A DNA stretch of 64,000 bases from Kiritimatiellota bacterium (lineage in GTDB: Bacteria > Verrucomicrobiota > Lentisphaeria > Oligosphaerales > JAADHN01): the NCBI GenBank assembly GCA_013151865.1, contig JAADHN010000026.1, forward strand, positions 1 to 64,000. Reading direction: 5' to 3'. Positions within the stretch are counted from its first letter, which is position 1. Each line of letters begins with the position of its first letter. Shown piece by piece: positions 17,872-26,567 of this stretch. The position numbers and the translations under genes are program-made. The notes under the pieces are model-generated. The model saw only the letters and a list, made by a program, of their open reading frames with translations, did no database searches and was not told the DNA's origin.

Positions 17872-18870
17872 CTACCGCGGGGCGCCGACTCCCCCTTTCG
17901 GCGGCTCGGTCCCTGTCTCCTTGGACGTCGCGGCAGGGGCCGTGTCGAGGCGAACTCTCCCGCCGGCGCCGGGCTTGCCCTCGAGAGCGTTGTTGTAAAA
18001 CCGTTGAGTGGGATAGGCGAAATCCACGTCGTCGCATTTGCGGAATTCGCGCAGCACGTCCTCCCAGATTGCCGTTTCGACGCCGCGGCGTCTGCGGGGT
18101 TCGCACAGGAAGCGGAGGGTCAGGAGCACGCCGCTGTCCCGCACGGAGGTGTAGACGATGGGGGTGAGTTTCGAATAGAAAATGAGGTACTTTCGGGCCG
18201 CTTCCCGGATGCGGCGTGCGGCGGTTTCGCCGAGGTTCTCCGCGTGCCTTCGTCCGATTTCCAGGAGCAGTTCCTGCGCCCGTTCCCAATTGCTCTCGAA
18301 AGTGATCAAAACCGGGATTTCGTTCCAAATGAATTGAAAGCCCTTGCCGTAATTTGCGACCGGTTCGGTGAACACCTTCGAGTTCGGCAGGGCCACGACC
18401 CGACCGGTGCTCTGGTCCGCCTGTACCCAGTTGCCGATCTCAAGCAGGGTGAACTGGAACGGAGCGATATCGATGACATCCCCGGCCACATCCCCGACCT
18501 GGATGCGATCCTGCAACTCAAAAGGCCGACGCCAGATGATGAACAGCCAGCCCGCCAAATTGCTTACCGGATCTTTCAGCGCGATGGCAACGCCGGCGGA
18601 GAAGAGTCCGAGGAAAGTGGCTACCGAGTGGACCGACGGCAGCCAGAGCCGACCCACGAGTACCACGCCGAGGAAAAAGGCGGCGTACGCGGAACTCTTG
18701 CGCCAGACGTACCGGGTCCGCACATCATCCGTACGGCTCCAGACAGCACGAACGACCAAGCGGCGCAAGAACCAGAGAATGAGGCAGATCAGCAATGACG
18801 CAAGGATTCGCCCCTGTACCGCCGGGCTGATTCCCAGGTGCTGGTCGATCCAAAGGATGACGTTCTCCAT
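17872..18870 (-). CDS. MscS-family mechanosensitive channel
   Basis: 332 residues. Three hydrophobic segments (about 18-38, 60-80 and 82-100) precede the pore-lining helix with the small-residue pattern FLGLFSAGVAIALKDPVSNLAGWLFII, characteristic of MscS TM3. The beta domain follows: RPFELQDRIQVGDVAGDVIDIAPFQFTLLE and VVALPNSKVFTEPVANY. MscS channels release solutes on osmotic downshock. The C-terminal tail after about residue 290 is variable and Pro/Gly-rich. The start is the ATG at 18870 with the first transmembrane segment close behind it. It is divergent from the glycosidase at 19262. Confidence 0.92.
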   Translation of the reverse strand: MENVILWIDQHLGISPAVQGRILASLLICLILWFLRRLVVRAVWSRTDDVRTRYVWRKSSAYAAFFLGVVLVGRLWLPSVHSVATFLGLFSAGVAIALKDPVSNLAGWLFIIWRRPFELQDRIQVGDVAGDVIDIAPFQFTLLEIGNWVQADQSTGRVVALPNSKVFTEPVANYGKGFQFIWNEIPVLITFESNWERAQELLLEIGRRHAENLGETAARRIREAARKYLIFYSKLTPIVYTSVRDSGVLLTLRFLCEPRRRRGVETAIWEDVLREFRKCDDVDFAYPTQRFYNNALEGKPGAGGRVRLDTAPAATSKETGTEPPKGGVGAPR

Positions 18871-19261
18871 GCCGGGCGGACCTCCGATTGCAGGGCATCA
18901 GATGCGAGTTTCTCACCATACCCGGTCGAACTCGAGCCGGCCACTCCCCGGGCGCCCGCGGTCCCGGCAAAACCATTCCCGGGTTGTTCGCCGGGCTTCG
19001 GCACGACAAGTCCTGCCGGGCGACCGTGTGCATGCCGCGTGCCCGATGGGGGCCGAATTGCGGTCCATCGCCCGCCGTGCTCGACCGCGCCGAAAGCGCG
19101 ACCGAGAGAAGTCCTCACGAAACATCGCCCGCGATCGAATCGGTCGCCGCCCCCAATGCTTGCGTCGGGAAAAGAAACCTGTACGGTGCCGGTAAGGAAT
19201 GAAACATACCACGGGGCCTGCGAATCATCGAGCCCCTGTCTGCGGCACGGAGTTTGTGCGA
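18871..19261. other. Divergent intergenic region
   Basis: 391 bp between the MscS gene and the secreted glycosidase-like gene. It must hold both promoters, but I see no element I can name. An in-frame start at 19199 would shorten it by 63 bp. Confidence 0.4.
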
Positions 19262-20413
19262 ATGAGTTTGAAGCGGTCCTTGGCATGGGTTTTCTTTCCG
19301 TCGATTCTCCTTCTTGGCGGCATCAAAGCGGGCTCCCGGGAGTTTCCCATCGGCATCTTCAGCGCCGGGGACCCCACGGAGGCGAATTTTCGTTACGTGA
19401 AGGAGCTGGGGTTCGACTATGTCCATCGATACGGTCTGGCGTCTCGCGACGAAAAAACGGTGCAGGCTTACATGGACATGGCGGGGAAAACGGGGCTCAA
19501 GGTCATGTTGGACATCAGCGGTCCGTTGCGCGGGCTCGCCGCGGGGAAGATTTCCGACACACGGGCCTTGGCGGAAGTCGGCGCCATGCTCAGGCGGTGG
19601 AAAGATCACCGGGCGCTCGGGTTTTGGTATCTCTACGACGAACCGAACGACGCCATGCCGCCGGAAACATTGATGAAGTTCCATGCGTTGGTCAAGCGGG
19701 AAACCCCGCACATTCCCGATGCCATCGCCATGGCCTGGATCAAGAACTGGGACAAGTGGATGCAGTGCGCGGACATCATCATGCCGGACTTCTACCCGGT
19801 CCGCAACGAGGAGTTTCCCAAAGCAATGCTGAACAACCAGCCGATCTTCTTCGGCGCCGTCGGAAAACGATGCGATACCATGATTCCCATCGTGCAGTGT
19901 TTCGGCTTCCCACGGTATCCGAATGCCACCGAACTGCGGTATATTCTGTTCAGTACCCTGCCCCAGAAGTCGAGCGGCCTTTTTTTCTGGTCGTACTGGC
20001 GCAGCCGATTCCAGCCGTTGTCGAAACACACGAAACTTCAACCCGACTATCTCGAGAACACACTGAAACCGATTCTGGCGGACTTCAGACAATGCGTCCG
20101 TCGCATCGGCCCGGTGGAACGGGTTCGGTTCGTTCCCAGCCTGGCCGATAAACGTTATAGTTCCCGCCAAGTGCTGCTCGGGGTCTGGCGAAAGGGCGGC
20201 AAGACGTTCATCGTCCTGATCAACAACTGGCCGGAAGAGCGCGACCTTTCCATTCCTCTGCGTCCCCATGTCATTGACGCCGGACTACGGCCCATCTGCT
20301 CCACGCGTCCCATTCCCGACTTGGCTGCGGCGGGCGGCACGCTTCAACTTCATGCCCTGCCGTGGGAGACGTTCATTTGGGAAACCGTAGAACGGACCGA
20401 CGGCGCCGAATAA
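19262..20413 (+). CDS. Secreted glycosidase-like TIM-barrel protein
   Basis: 383 residues with an N-terminal signal peptide (hydrophobic about residues 8-22, then KAGS). The mature part resembles a glycosidase TIM barrel: ELGFDYVHRYGL, GLKVMLDISG, and ALGFWYLYDEPNDAMPPETL with the acid-bearing WYLYDEP signature shared with the large protein at 3608. Later come DIIMPDFYPV and GLFFWSYWRSRF, and a C-terminal beta region including KTFIVLINNWPEERDLSIPL. No GH family can be assigned with confidence. The start at 19262 follows a GGAG 12 bases upstream; an in-frame ATG at 19199 is possible but would place 21 polar residues before the signal. The creatininase-like gene follows after 83 bp, then GH32. 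Confidence 0.75.
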   Translation: MSLKRSLAWVFFPSILLLGGIKAGSREFPIGIFSAGDPTEANFRYVKELGFDYVHRYGLASRDEKTVQAYMDMAGKTGLKVMLDISGPLRGLAAGKISDTRALAEVGAMLRRWKDHRALGFWYLYDEPNDAMPPETLMKFHALVKRETPHIPDAIAMAWIKNWDKWMQCADIIMPDFYPVRNEEFPKAMLNNQPIFFGAVGKRCDTMIPIVQCFGFPRYPNATELRYILFSTLPQKSSGLFFWSYWRSRFQPLSKHTKLQPDYLENTLKPILADFRQCVRRIGPVERVRFVPSLADKRYSSRQVLLGVWRKGGKTFIVLINNWPEERDLSIPLRPHVIDAGLRPICSTRPIPDLAAAGGTLQLHALPWETFIWETVERTDGAE

Positions 20414-20496
20414 AGAGGCCGGTATGCTGTTGTGCTCGAGGTGACGTGGGTTGTTGCCCGGTTCGAAACAAGCCTTGGAGGACAGGAGTCGCAACG

Positions 20497-21204
20497 ATGA
20501 AATATGAAGAGATGAAGCCGCACGAAATCAATCGTGTTCTCGATAACTGTCCGCTGGCGTACCTGGTTTGGGGCTCGCACGAATGGCACGGGGTCCATAA
20601 CGCGGTGGGGTTGGACACGCTCAAGGCGTACCACATGACTCTCGACCTGTGTCGAGAGACGGGCGGGGTCGTTTTGCCGCCCGTGTATTGCGGGTACCAA
20701 ACCATGAAACCGTGGGCCCGTTGCCGGCACACCTTCGAGTTTTCGAAAGAATTGGTGATCCAGTTCGTATACGAGCACCTGGAAAACCTGTATGAAGAAG
20801 GCTTCAAGGCCATGGTGGTGATCATGGGGCACTATGGAAGCCGGCATGTCGAGGCGGTCAAGGCCGGGGTGGCTCGGTTCACGGAAAAGCATCGTTATCC
20901 GAAGGTGCTGGCCATGACCGACTATGAGCCCGCTTCATGGGTGGACGTGAAAGGAGGCGACCATGCGGGCAAGAACGAGACTTCCCTGCTGATGTACTAC
21001 CGTCCCGAGCTGGTGGACTTGAGCCGACTGCCGGACGGCGAATTGGATCAGGACCGGGAAGGCTGCACGCCGAACGCGAAAGAGGCGACCGTCGAGCACG
21101 GCGCCATGCTGGCCCGGCTGTTTGTCGAACAGGCCGCCCCGCGCGTCCGCGAACTCCTGGCCGAGGCGCTTCGTGGGTGGCCGAAAGAGGTGTCGAGCGG
21201 GTGA
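20497..21204 (+). CDS. Creatininase-family metal amidohydrolase
   Basis: 235 residues, close to the usual 240-260. The metal-ligand region is WGSHEWHGVHNAVGLDT (about 25-41) in place of the canonical S-T-E-Q-H-G-P-H-L-P-L-G-T-D, keeping the Glu, His and Asp ligands. MGHYGSRH replaces the usual GNGGN loop, and DHAGKNETS keeps the HAG..ETS metal/active-site motif. The family hydrolyses amide bonds in small cyclic or N-formyl compounds (creatinine amidohydrolase, FAPy deformylase, MftE-like peptidase). Substitutions around the loop suggest a substrate other than creatinine. A GACAGGAG ribosome-binding site fixes the start. It sits between two glycosidase-like genes at 83 and 58 bp, so it is probably part of the same carbohydrate-related operon. 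Confidence 0.85.
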   Translation: MKYEEMKPHEINRVLDNCPLAYLVWGSHEWHGVHNAVGLDTLKAYHMTLDLCRETGGVVLPPVYCGYQTMKPWARCRHTFEFSKELVIQFVYEHLENLYEEGFKAMVVIMGHYGSRHVEAVKAGVARFTEKHRYPKVLAMTDYEPASWVDVKGGDHAGKNETSLLMYYRPELVDLSRLPDGELDQDREGCTPNAKEATVEHGAMLARLFVEQAAPRVRELLAEALRGWPKEVSSG

Positions 21205-21262
21205 GACGACCTCGGGAAGGGGGGCAAGATTGACGCGACCGTCGCCCACGGAGGAAAGACCC

Positions 21263-22780
21263 ATGACCCCAAACGATCCGAAAACCGTGCAGGAGCTGAT
21301 CGGCTGCGCCCGCCGGCTGAGAACCAAGCTCCTCGCTGATCCCCACCGGCCCAGGTACCATTTGTGTGCGCCCGAGGGTATCGCCCTGCCCTTTGATCCG
21401 AACGGCTGTCTCTATTGGCGCGGCCGATATCATCTTTTCTACATCTTCCAGGACCCGAACCTGCCCCGCGGGGGCCATTGTTGGGGCCACGTGTCGAGCG
21501 CGGACCTGCTTCACTGGATCCAGCACCCCACGGCACTGACCCCGGCCCCGGGGGATCCGGAGATCGGGATCTTCAGCGGAAATGCCTTGCTGAACAAAGA
21601 CGGCGTTCCGACGCTTGTCTATTTTGGCGTGGGCGCCGGGATCTGCATTGCCACCAGCAGCGACAAGGATTTGAACCGTTGGACCAAACACTCCGGCAAC
21701 CCGGTGATTCCCATACCGAGAGAAGGCGAGCCGGGCCACGGTCTGTACAACGTTCACGATCCTCACGCCTGGCTCGAGAGGGACACCTACTACGTTATTC
21801 TGAACGGCAAGGTCCTCCCCAAGAAAGAATACGACACCACGTTCCTGTTCCGCTCCAGGGACCTTGTCCATTGGCAATACGTCCACCAGTTCTATCGGCC
21901 CAACCCCGAGTGGACGGGGCCGGAGGAAGACTGTGCCTGCCCGGATTTCTTCAAGCTCGGCGAGCGGCACATGCTGCTGGCGATCAGCCATGCCCGCGGT
22001 ACCCGCTACTACCTGGGGCGCTATGAGAATGAGCGGTTCCATCCCGAAGAACACCACCGGATGAATTGGCCGGGCGGCACATGCTTCGCACCGGAAAGTT
22101 TGGTCGACGACTGCGGCCGGCGCATCATGTGGGCATGGGTGCTCGACCGTCGTACTCCGGAACAGATGCATGCATCGGGGTGGAGCGGGACCATGACGCT
22201 CCCGCGCCGGCTTTCGCTCGCGCCTGACGGGTCGCTCCGCATTGAGCCGGTCGACGAGCTGAGGGGTCTGCGTACGAACCATCGGTCCATCGAGGGCTTC
22301 CAGTTGAGCGGCGAAACGGAGATCGACCTGCCGGACCTCCGAGGTGACTGCATGGAGATCGCACTCGATCTGGCGCCCGGAAACGCCGCCGAAATCGGCT
22401 TGAAAGTCCGCTGCTCGCCACATCGCGAAGAAGAAACGGTCATTGCTTACAGCATGGCGAACAACCGACTGCGGATCGATTTGGCCCGGTCGAGTCTGGA
22501 CGCGCGGATCGTGCATCGGACCTTCTGCATCCACCACGGCGATAACCCGGCCGTTACCGCACAGGAAGCACCTTTTGCGCTTGCGCCGGGCGAGCCGTTG
22601 CGATGGCGCGTGTTCCTCGACCGCTCGATCCTGGAGGTCTTTGCCAACGACCGGCAATGCGTCACGCAACGCCTCTATCCCACCCGTGCCGACAGCCTGG
22701 GAGTGGCCCTTTTCTGTCGCGGGAACGCCGCAGTGCGTTCGCTCGAGGCGTGGGACATGGCGCCGACGAATCCGTGGTAG
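21263..22780 (+). CDS. Glycoside hydrolase family 32-like protein
   Basis: 505 residues, with the five-bladed propeller plus C-terminal beta-sandwich layout of GH32 (invertases, fructanases). The nucleophile motif appears as LPFDPNG (Asp45), the second as FSGNA (104-108), and the transition-state Asp motif as HDP (165-167) instead of RDP. The acid/base EC motif is altered: EEDCACPDFF (221-230) has Ala directly before the Cys where Glu is expected, with Glu residues three and four positions earlier. The C-terminal module ends with the family-typical phrase FLDRSILEVFANDRQC. No signal peptide is evident, so action is probably cytoplasmic. A GGAGGAAAG site fixes the start. Specificity for fructosides is uncertain because of the altered motifs. 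Confidence 0.85.
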   Translation: MTPNDPKTVQELIGCARRLRTKLLADPHRPRYHLCAPEGIALPFDPNGCLYWRGRYHLFYIFQDPNLPRGGHCWGHVSSADLLHWIQHPTALTPAPGDPEIGIFSGNALLNKDGVPTLVYFGVGAGICIATSSDKDLNRWTKHSGNPVIPIPREGEPGHGLYNVHDPHAWLERDTYYVILNGKVLPKKEYDTTFLFRSRDLVHWQYVHQFYRPNPEWTGPEEDCACPDFFKLGERHMLLAISHARGTRYYLGRYENERFHPEEHHRMNWPGGTCFAPESLVDDCGRRIMWAWVLDRRTPEQMHASGWSGTMTLPRRLSLAPDGSLRIEPVDELRGLRTNHRSIEGFQLSGETEIDLPDLRGDCMEIALDLAPGNAAEIGLKVRCSPHREEETVIAYSMANNRLRIDLARSSLDARIVHRTFCIHHGDNPAVTAQEAPFALAPGEPLRWRVFLDRSILEVFANDRQCVTQRLYPTRADSLGVALFCRGNAAVRSLEAWDMAPTNPW

Positions 22781-23029
22781 CCGCTTCCAGGAGCGAACTC
22801 GCAGCCTCCGTGGCGACCCCCCGTCCAGCGCGGCAACCCGCAGCCCCGTTTTCAGGGGACGCGGGCGGGGATTTGCCCGGCCGGCGACGCGCCGGCGCGA
22901 AACGTCGTTGCGTTCGCTCGACATTCTTGCGGGCCGCCGACAGCCTTCTGCCTGTGGTCACAAACCGGTCCGCTGCTTTGATTCATTTCCTCGGGCGGCA
23001 ACTCGTTTCGACTCCAAGCCGCAACGCAT

Positions 23030-23980
23030 TCACTCCATGGCCGCCAGGATGTTCACATCTTCCTGGATCCATACGTTGAATTCGGCGGCGTGATCGATAT
23101 AGATCAGCGGGATGTCCGGTTCGGTCTCGTCGCGCCAGCCGCCCTCGGGATATTGGGTATCCAGCAGGAATTCGAGGAATGTGTACACGGCGTCTCTGGC
23201 TCGGATGTCACCGGTATTGAGATAATGAATGGCCGCGGCCAAGCTGCCCTTGCCGCTGCCCGCGTAGGTGAACCGGTCGTCGTGGCATTTCATGTACACC
23301 CCATAAAACCGCTCGGCCAAGTCGAGGTATCGTTCGTCGCTCGTGGCTTGGTAGAGCCGCCCCATGAGCATCCACGGCAGGCCGATTTCCCAATACGGCT
23401 GTTTCGGTTTGTCGAAATCAATGGCGCCGGCGGTTGGGTCCGCGGTCCACAGGCGACCGTCGCGTTCGGTCTGAAAATAGAAGAAACGCTCCGGCTCGGG
23501 CTGCTGCTCGAGCACCCTGACGCACCATTCGGCCGTGCGTTCCGCCACGTCCAGGCGACCGAAGTAGAGCGCGGAGATTCCTGCCCAGGCAGTGGCCAGC
23601 GAACGCAGGCGCTCGTCCTTCTCGAAATGGGGGAGCCCGCCGCAGGGGGTCTGGCAAGAAAGCAGGAACTCCATGATGGGATACGACACATCGACCCGGC
23701 CCATTCGGTGCGCGCCTTGGAAGAACCAGGACTGCTTGTACACATCGCCCCTGTAGTCGGCCAGTCCGCCCGTGGGTTGCAGCGTGGTTCTCTTCACCCA
23801 ATTCAGGAGTTTGTGCGCCGGAGCGTATACGCCGGAGACGCCCCATGAATACGGTTGCTTGTGATAGGCGTCGGGCACGAACCCGTCCCAGACATAACCG
23901 CCGTCCGGCTGTTGAAAGCCGACCGTGAACTCGACGGCCTTCAGCCCCATCTCCCGAAAGCGCTCCAGTCTGACATTCAT
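23030..23980 (-). CDS. Alpha/alpha-toroid protein (unsaturated-glucuronyl hydrolase or prenyltransferase-like fold)
   Basis: 316 residues made of about six helical-hairpin repeats rich in aromatic residues. Recognisable units are FTVGFQQPDGGYVWDGFVPD, FLLSCQTPCGGLPHFEKD, WCVRVLEQQP, LPWMLMGRLYQATSDERYLDLAERFYGVY and FLEFLLDTQYPEGGWRDE. QxPDGGY/PEGGW turns like these occur in toroid enzymes and in glycoside hydrolases with a six-hairpin fold. The catalytic residues cannot be assigned. An AAGGAG site eight bases before the ATG fixes the start. No signal peptide is present, so it is probably cytoplasmic. It converges with GH32 and lies 372 bp downstream of the alcohol dehydrogenase gene on the same strand. 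Confidence 0.7.
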   Translation of the reverse strand: MNVRLERFREMGLKAVEFTVGFQQPDGGYVWDGFVPDAYHKQPYSWGVSGVYAPAHKLLNWVKRTTLQPTGGLADYRGDVYKQSWFFQGAHRMGRVDVSYPIMEFLLSCQTPCGGLPHFEKDERLRSLATAWAGISALYFGRLDVAERTAEWCVRVLEQQPEPERFFYFQTERDGRLWTADPTAGAIDFDKPKQPYWEIGLPWMLMGRLYQATSDERYLDLAERFYGVYMKCHDDRFTYAGSGKGSLAAAIHYLNTGDIRARDAVYTFLEFLLDTQYPEGGWRDETEPDIPLIYIDHAAEFNVWIQEDVNILAAME

Positions 23981-24352
23981 GGTTGACTCCTTTTCTTGCC
24001 GTGCGGTTCTGTCGAATCTGCGGCGCACTTCATGATCTCATCTATCGTGACCGGAACGGGTTGCGGGGGTCGCATCCTCTTCTCCCGGCGTTGCCGGAGC
24101 CGCCGGCTGCGGGCCGCTCCGCTTCGGCGTCCAAGGCGCCTCGCGGTTTGATGGAACTCTCGGCGTCGTTCGCTGCGGGGACAGCGAGCGTTGGCCCCCG
24201 CGCCGGCCGTCCGCGGTTGCGGCCCCGCAGCTTTCCGTTTCCGGCAGGCGTGTCCGTCAGTTTCATGGCGCTCCGAAAAGAGGCGGGGACTGAGGCCTAT
24301 TGACCGGGGCGGAGGAGTCGAAGCGGCCCCCGCGCTTCGAACGAAAGTGAGA
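23981..24352. other. Intergenic stretch between same-strand genes
   Basis: 372 bp between the alcohol dehydrogenase stop and the toroid gene start, both on the minus strand. Short open frames occur on both strands but have no credible composition or start. I see no regulatory element. Confidence 0.4.
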
Positions 24353-25366
24353 TCAGTCCGCCTGCGGCACGAAAAGCACCTTGCCGCAACGTCCGGAATC
24401 GGCCAAACGTAGGGCCGCCGGCGCCTCGACCAGCGGAAAGCGGTGGGTGACGGCCGGTTCGAAACTGAGACCGGCTCGATCGCAGAGTCCCACCAGTTCC
24501 CAGGCCCAGGCGAGCGGGAACACCACCGAGCCCACGAGGGTCGCGGCTTTGCCGTGAATGTGTGTGGGATTGATGACTTCTTCGTCGCTGCCCACACCCA
24601 CAATGGCGGCACGGCCGCCGCGTCGCAACGACGGCAGAATGTTGCGCCGGCCCGCCGCGCTGCCGGAGGTCTCGATCAGACAGTCCGCGCCGCACCCGCC
24701 GCAGAACTGTTCTATAGCTGCAACCGGATCCTGTTCCGTGGCATTGACCGCTGCCGCTGCCCCGCACTTTCGCGCCAGCTCCACGCGTTCGGATACCACA
24801 TCCACCCCGATCACGTTCAACCCCAGGTTGCGCCCCACCAGGATGCAGCTCAGACCCACCGGCCCCAGGCCGAACACGGCCAGGAATTCGTGCGGTCGGG
24901 CGTCCAGACGCTTGAGGGCGCCGTACGCCGTGCCGCCCACACAGGCGATAAAAGCGCCGTCGGCGAAACTCATCCCGGCGGGCATCGGGATACAGTTGCG
25001 CTCCATGGCCACGGTGTACTCCGCGAACGAGCCGGGAATGGTCACGCCGAAAAGCCTCTTGTCGGAGCACCAGACCGGATCGCCCCGCGCGCATTCCCGG
25101 CAGACGCCGCATCCCTGGTGATGGAACACCGTTACCCGGTCGCCGAGCCGGAGCCGCCGCACCCCCGGACCCAGGGCCGCGACCGTGCCGCACGGCTCGT
25201 GTCCGCGGACTTGGTCCGAGGCCGTCGCGGCCCGGTAGACATGCAAGTCGCTTCCGCAAATGCCCGTTGCCCCGATTCGAACCAGCACCTCCCCGTGCCC
25301 GGGCGTCGGAACAGGAACGTTGCGGACTTCGCAATTCCGGTTGCCGGTGAAAACCACGCCTTTCAC
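24353..25366 (-). CDS. Zinc-dependent medium-chain alcohol/polyol dehydrogenase
   Basis: 337 residues from a GTG start at 25366, eight bases after a GGAGGGAG ribosome-binding site; the frame runs 19 codons further upstream without a site. Catalytic-zinc residues are Cys37 (GICGSDLH) and His55-Glu56 (GHEPCG). The structural zinc is held by Cys86, Cys89, Cys92 and Cys100. The NAD(P)-binding fold has GLGPVGLSCILVGRNLG followed by an Asp (GVDVVSERVELAR), suggesting NAD over NADP. Such enzymes oxidise secondary alcohols of sugars or polyols (threonine, sorbitol and galactitol dehydrogenase relatives). The carbohydrate-rich neighbourhood fits a polyol or sugar substrate. Confidence 0.93.
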   Translation of the reverse strand: MKGVVFTGNRNCEVRNVPVPTPGHGEVLVRIGATGICGSDLHVYRAATASDQVRGHEPCGTVAALGPGVRRLRLGDRVTVFHHQGCGVCRECARGDPVWCSDKRLFGVTIPGSFAEYTVAMERNCIPMPAGMSFADGAFIACVGGTAYGALKRLDARPHEFLAVFGLGPVGLSCILVGRNLGLNVIGVDVVSERVELARKCGAAAAVNATEQDPVAAIEQFCGGCGADCLIETSGSAAGRRNILPSLRRGGRAAIVGVGSDEEVINPTHIHGKAATLVGSVVFPLAWAWELVGLCDRAGLSFEPAVTHRFPLVEAPAALRLADSGRCGKVLFVPQAD

Positions 25367-25647
25367 GAGCACTCCCTCCTCGGTTGCGGCGGACGATACC
25401 TCGACACCGAAACAAGAAAACACGATGACCGGGGAACTCCGCCCGACGTGGAACGGTTGCGGATCGACAAGAACCTATTCGGGGGGGCGCCTCGCGTCAA
25501 GGTCAAACTCATCGATGGTTTCCTGTTGGCGGAGAACGGCCCGACTCACCGGCGCACGCTCGTCTCCGGCACCCGGGGCCCATCCTCCCGGCCGGTCTCG
25601 ACGCCGGATGCGCCGGCCCGGCGGGAGCGTTCTTTCCCCTTCGGCGC

Positions 25648-25675
25648 TTGACCCTCGGTGTCGGCGGGGTATCAT
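25648..25675 (+). promoter_or_regulatory. Putative sigma-70 promoter for apt
   Basis: TTGACC, a 16-base spacer and TATCAT, about 260 bases before the apt start, in the 570 bp region divergent from the alcohol dehydrogenase gene. Its form resembles the stronger promoters near 30463, 32197 and 33183. Apart from this site, the rest of that intergenic stretch (25367-25937) holds nothing I can name. Confidence 0.45.
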
Positions 25676-25937
25676 TGCGTCACGCCATGATTTGCCTACC
25701 GTCGCGACATCGTTCGGAGCGTCGCTGAAACCGCGGTTTCTTTCGATCCGGTCTGCCGGGCCTCTCGGCCGACTCGCCTCAAGACCGCTGGGGCGATTCC
25801 GAGATGGACGGCAACTGGACGCGATGGAAGGTCCGGACACCAATCTGACCGCGGGAGATTCGGGTCCGGCCGCCGAAGCGCGCCGCCACGGGACAGTCAG
25901 GCGATCCAAAACCACCATGGATAAGGAGGCACGCGCC

Positions 25938-26462
25938 ATGGATGCGCTCAAGAAAAAAATCCGCACGATTCCCGATTTCCCGAAGTCGGGGATCATGTTC
26001 CGGGACATCACCACCTTACTGAAAGACGGGGACGGATTTCACGATGCCGCAGACGCTCTCCTGGCCAGGTACCGTCCGATGCAGATCGACTTGGTCGCCG
26101 GTATCGAAAGTCGGGGTTTCATTATCGGCGGAGTTCTCGCCTACGAATTGAGCGTCGGGTTTGTGCCGCTTCGGAAAAAGGGCAAGCTGCCCGCCAAAAC
26201 GGCAAGTGCGAGCTATGAACTCGAATACGGCACGGACACCATCGAGGCCCACGTAGACGCCATTTGCCCCGGTAACCGCGTCTTGTTGGTCGACGATCTG
26301 ATTGCCACCGGCGGCACGGCCGCCGCCGCCTGCGAACTGATCGAAAAACTCGGCGGCGAGATCGTCGAGTGTGCCTTTATCGTCGAACTGCCCGAGCTGC
26401 AGGGCCGGCAGCGACTCGGCGCCAGGCCGGTTTTCACGCTCGTCTCGTTCGAGGGCGAATGA
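25938..26462 (+). CDS. apt: Adenine phosphoribosyltransferase
   Basis: 174 residues, the normal length. Makes AMP from adenine and PRPP in purine salvage, in the cytoplasm. The PRPP-binding motif VLLVDDLIATGGT is at about 115-127. Upstream are the family-typical IRTIPDFPKSGIMFRDITTLL (9-29) and DLVAGIESRGFIIG, and the loop FVPLRKKGKLP. The start at 25938 is set by an AAGGAGG site eight bases before it; in-frame upstream sequence is not family-like. The aconitase gene follows 105 bp later on the same strand. A promoter candidate lies at 25648-25675. Confidence 0.97.
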   Translation: MDALKKKIRTIPDFPKSGIMFRDITTLLKDGDGFHDAADALLARYRPMQIDLVAGIESRGFIIGGVLAYELSVGFVPLRKKGKLPAKTASASYELEYGTDTIEAHVDAICPGNRVLLVDDLIATGGTAAAACELIEKLGGEIVECAFIVELPELQGRQRLGARPVFTLVSFEGE

Positions 26463-26567
26463 GGAAACCGTCGGCGCTCGAGCGAGTCCGGCCCAGAACG
26501 GGCAGGGGACGGTCCGGCGAGAGCATTGCCGACACGACTGGAATGGAACAAGCGAAAGCCGTACATC

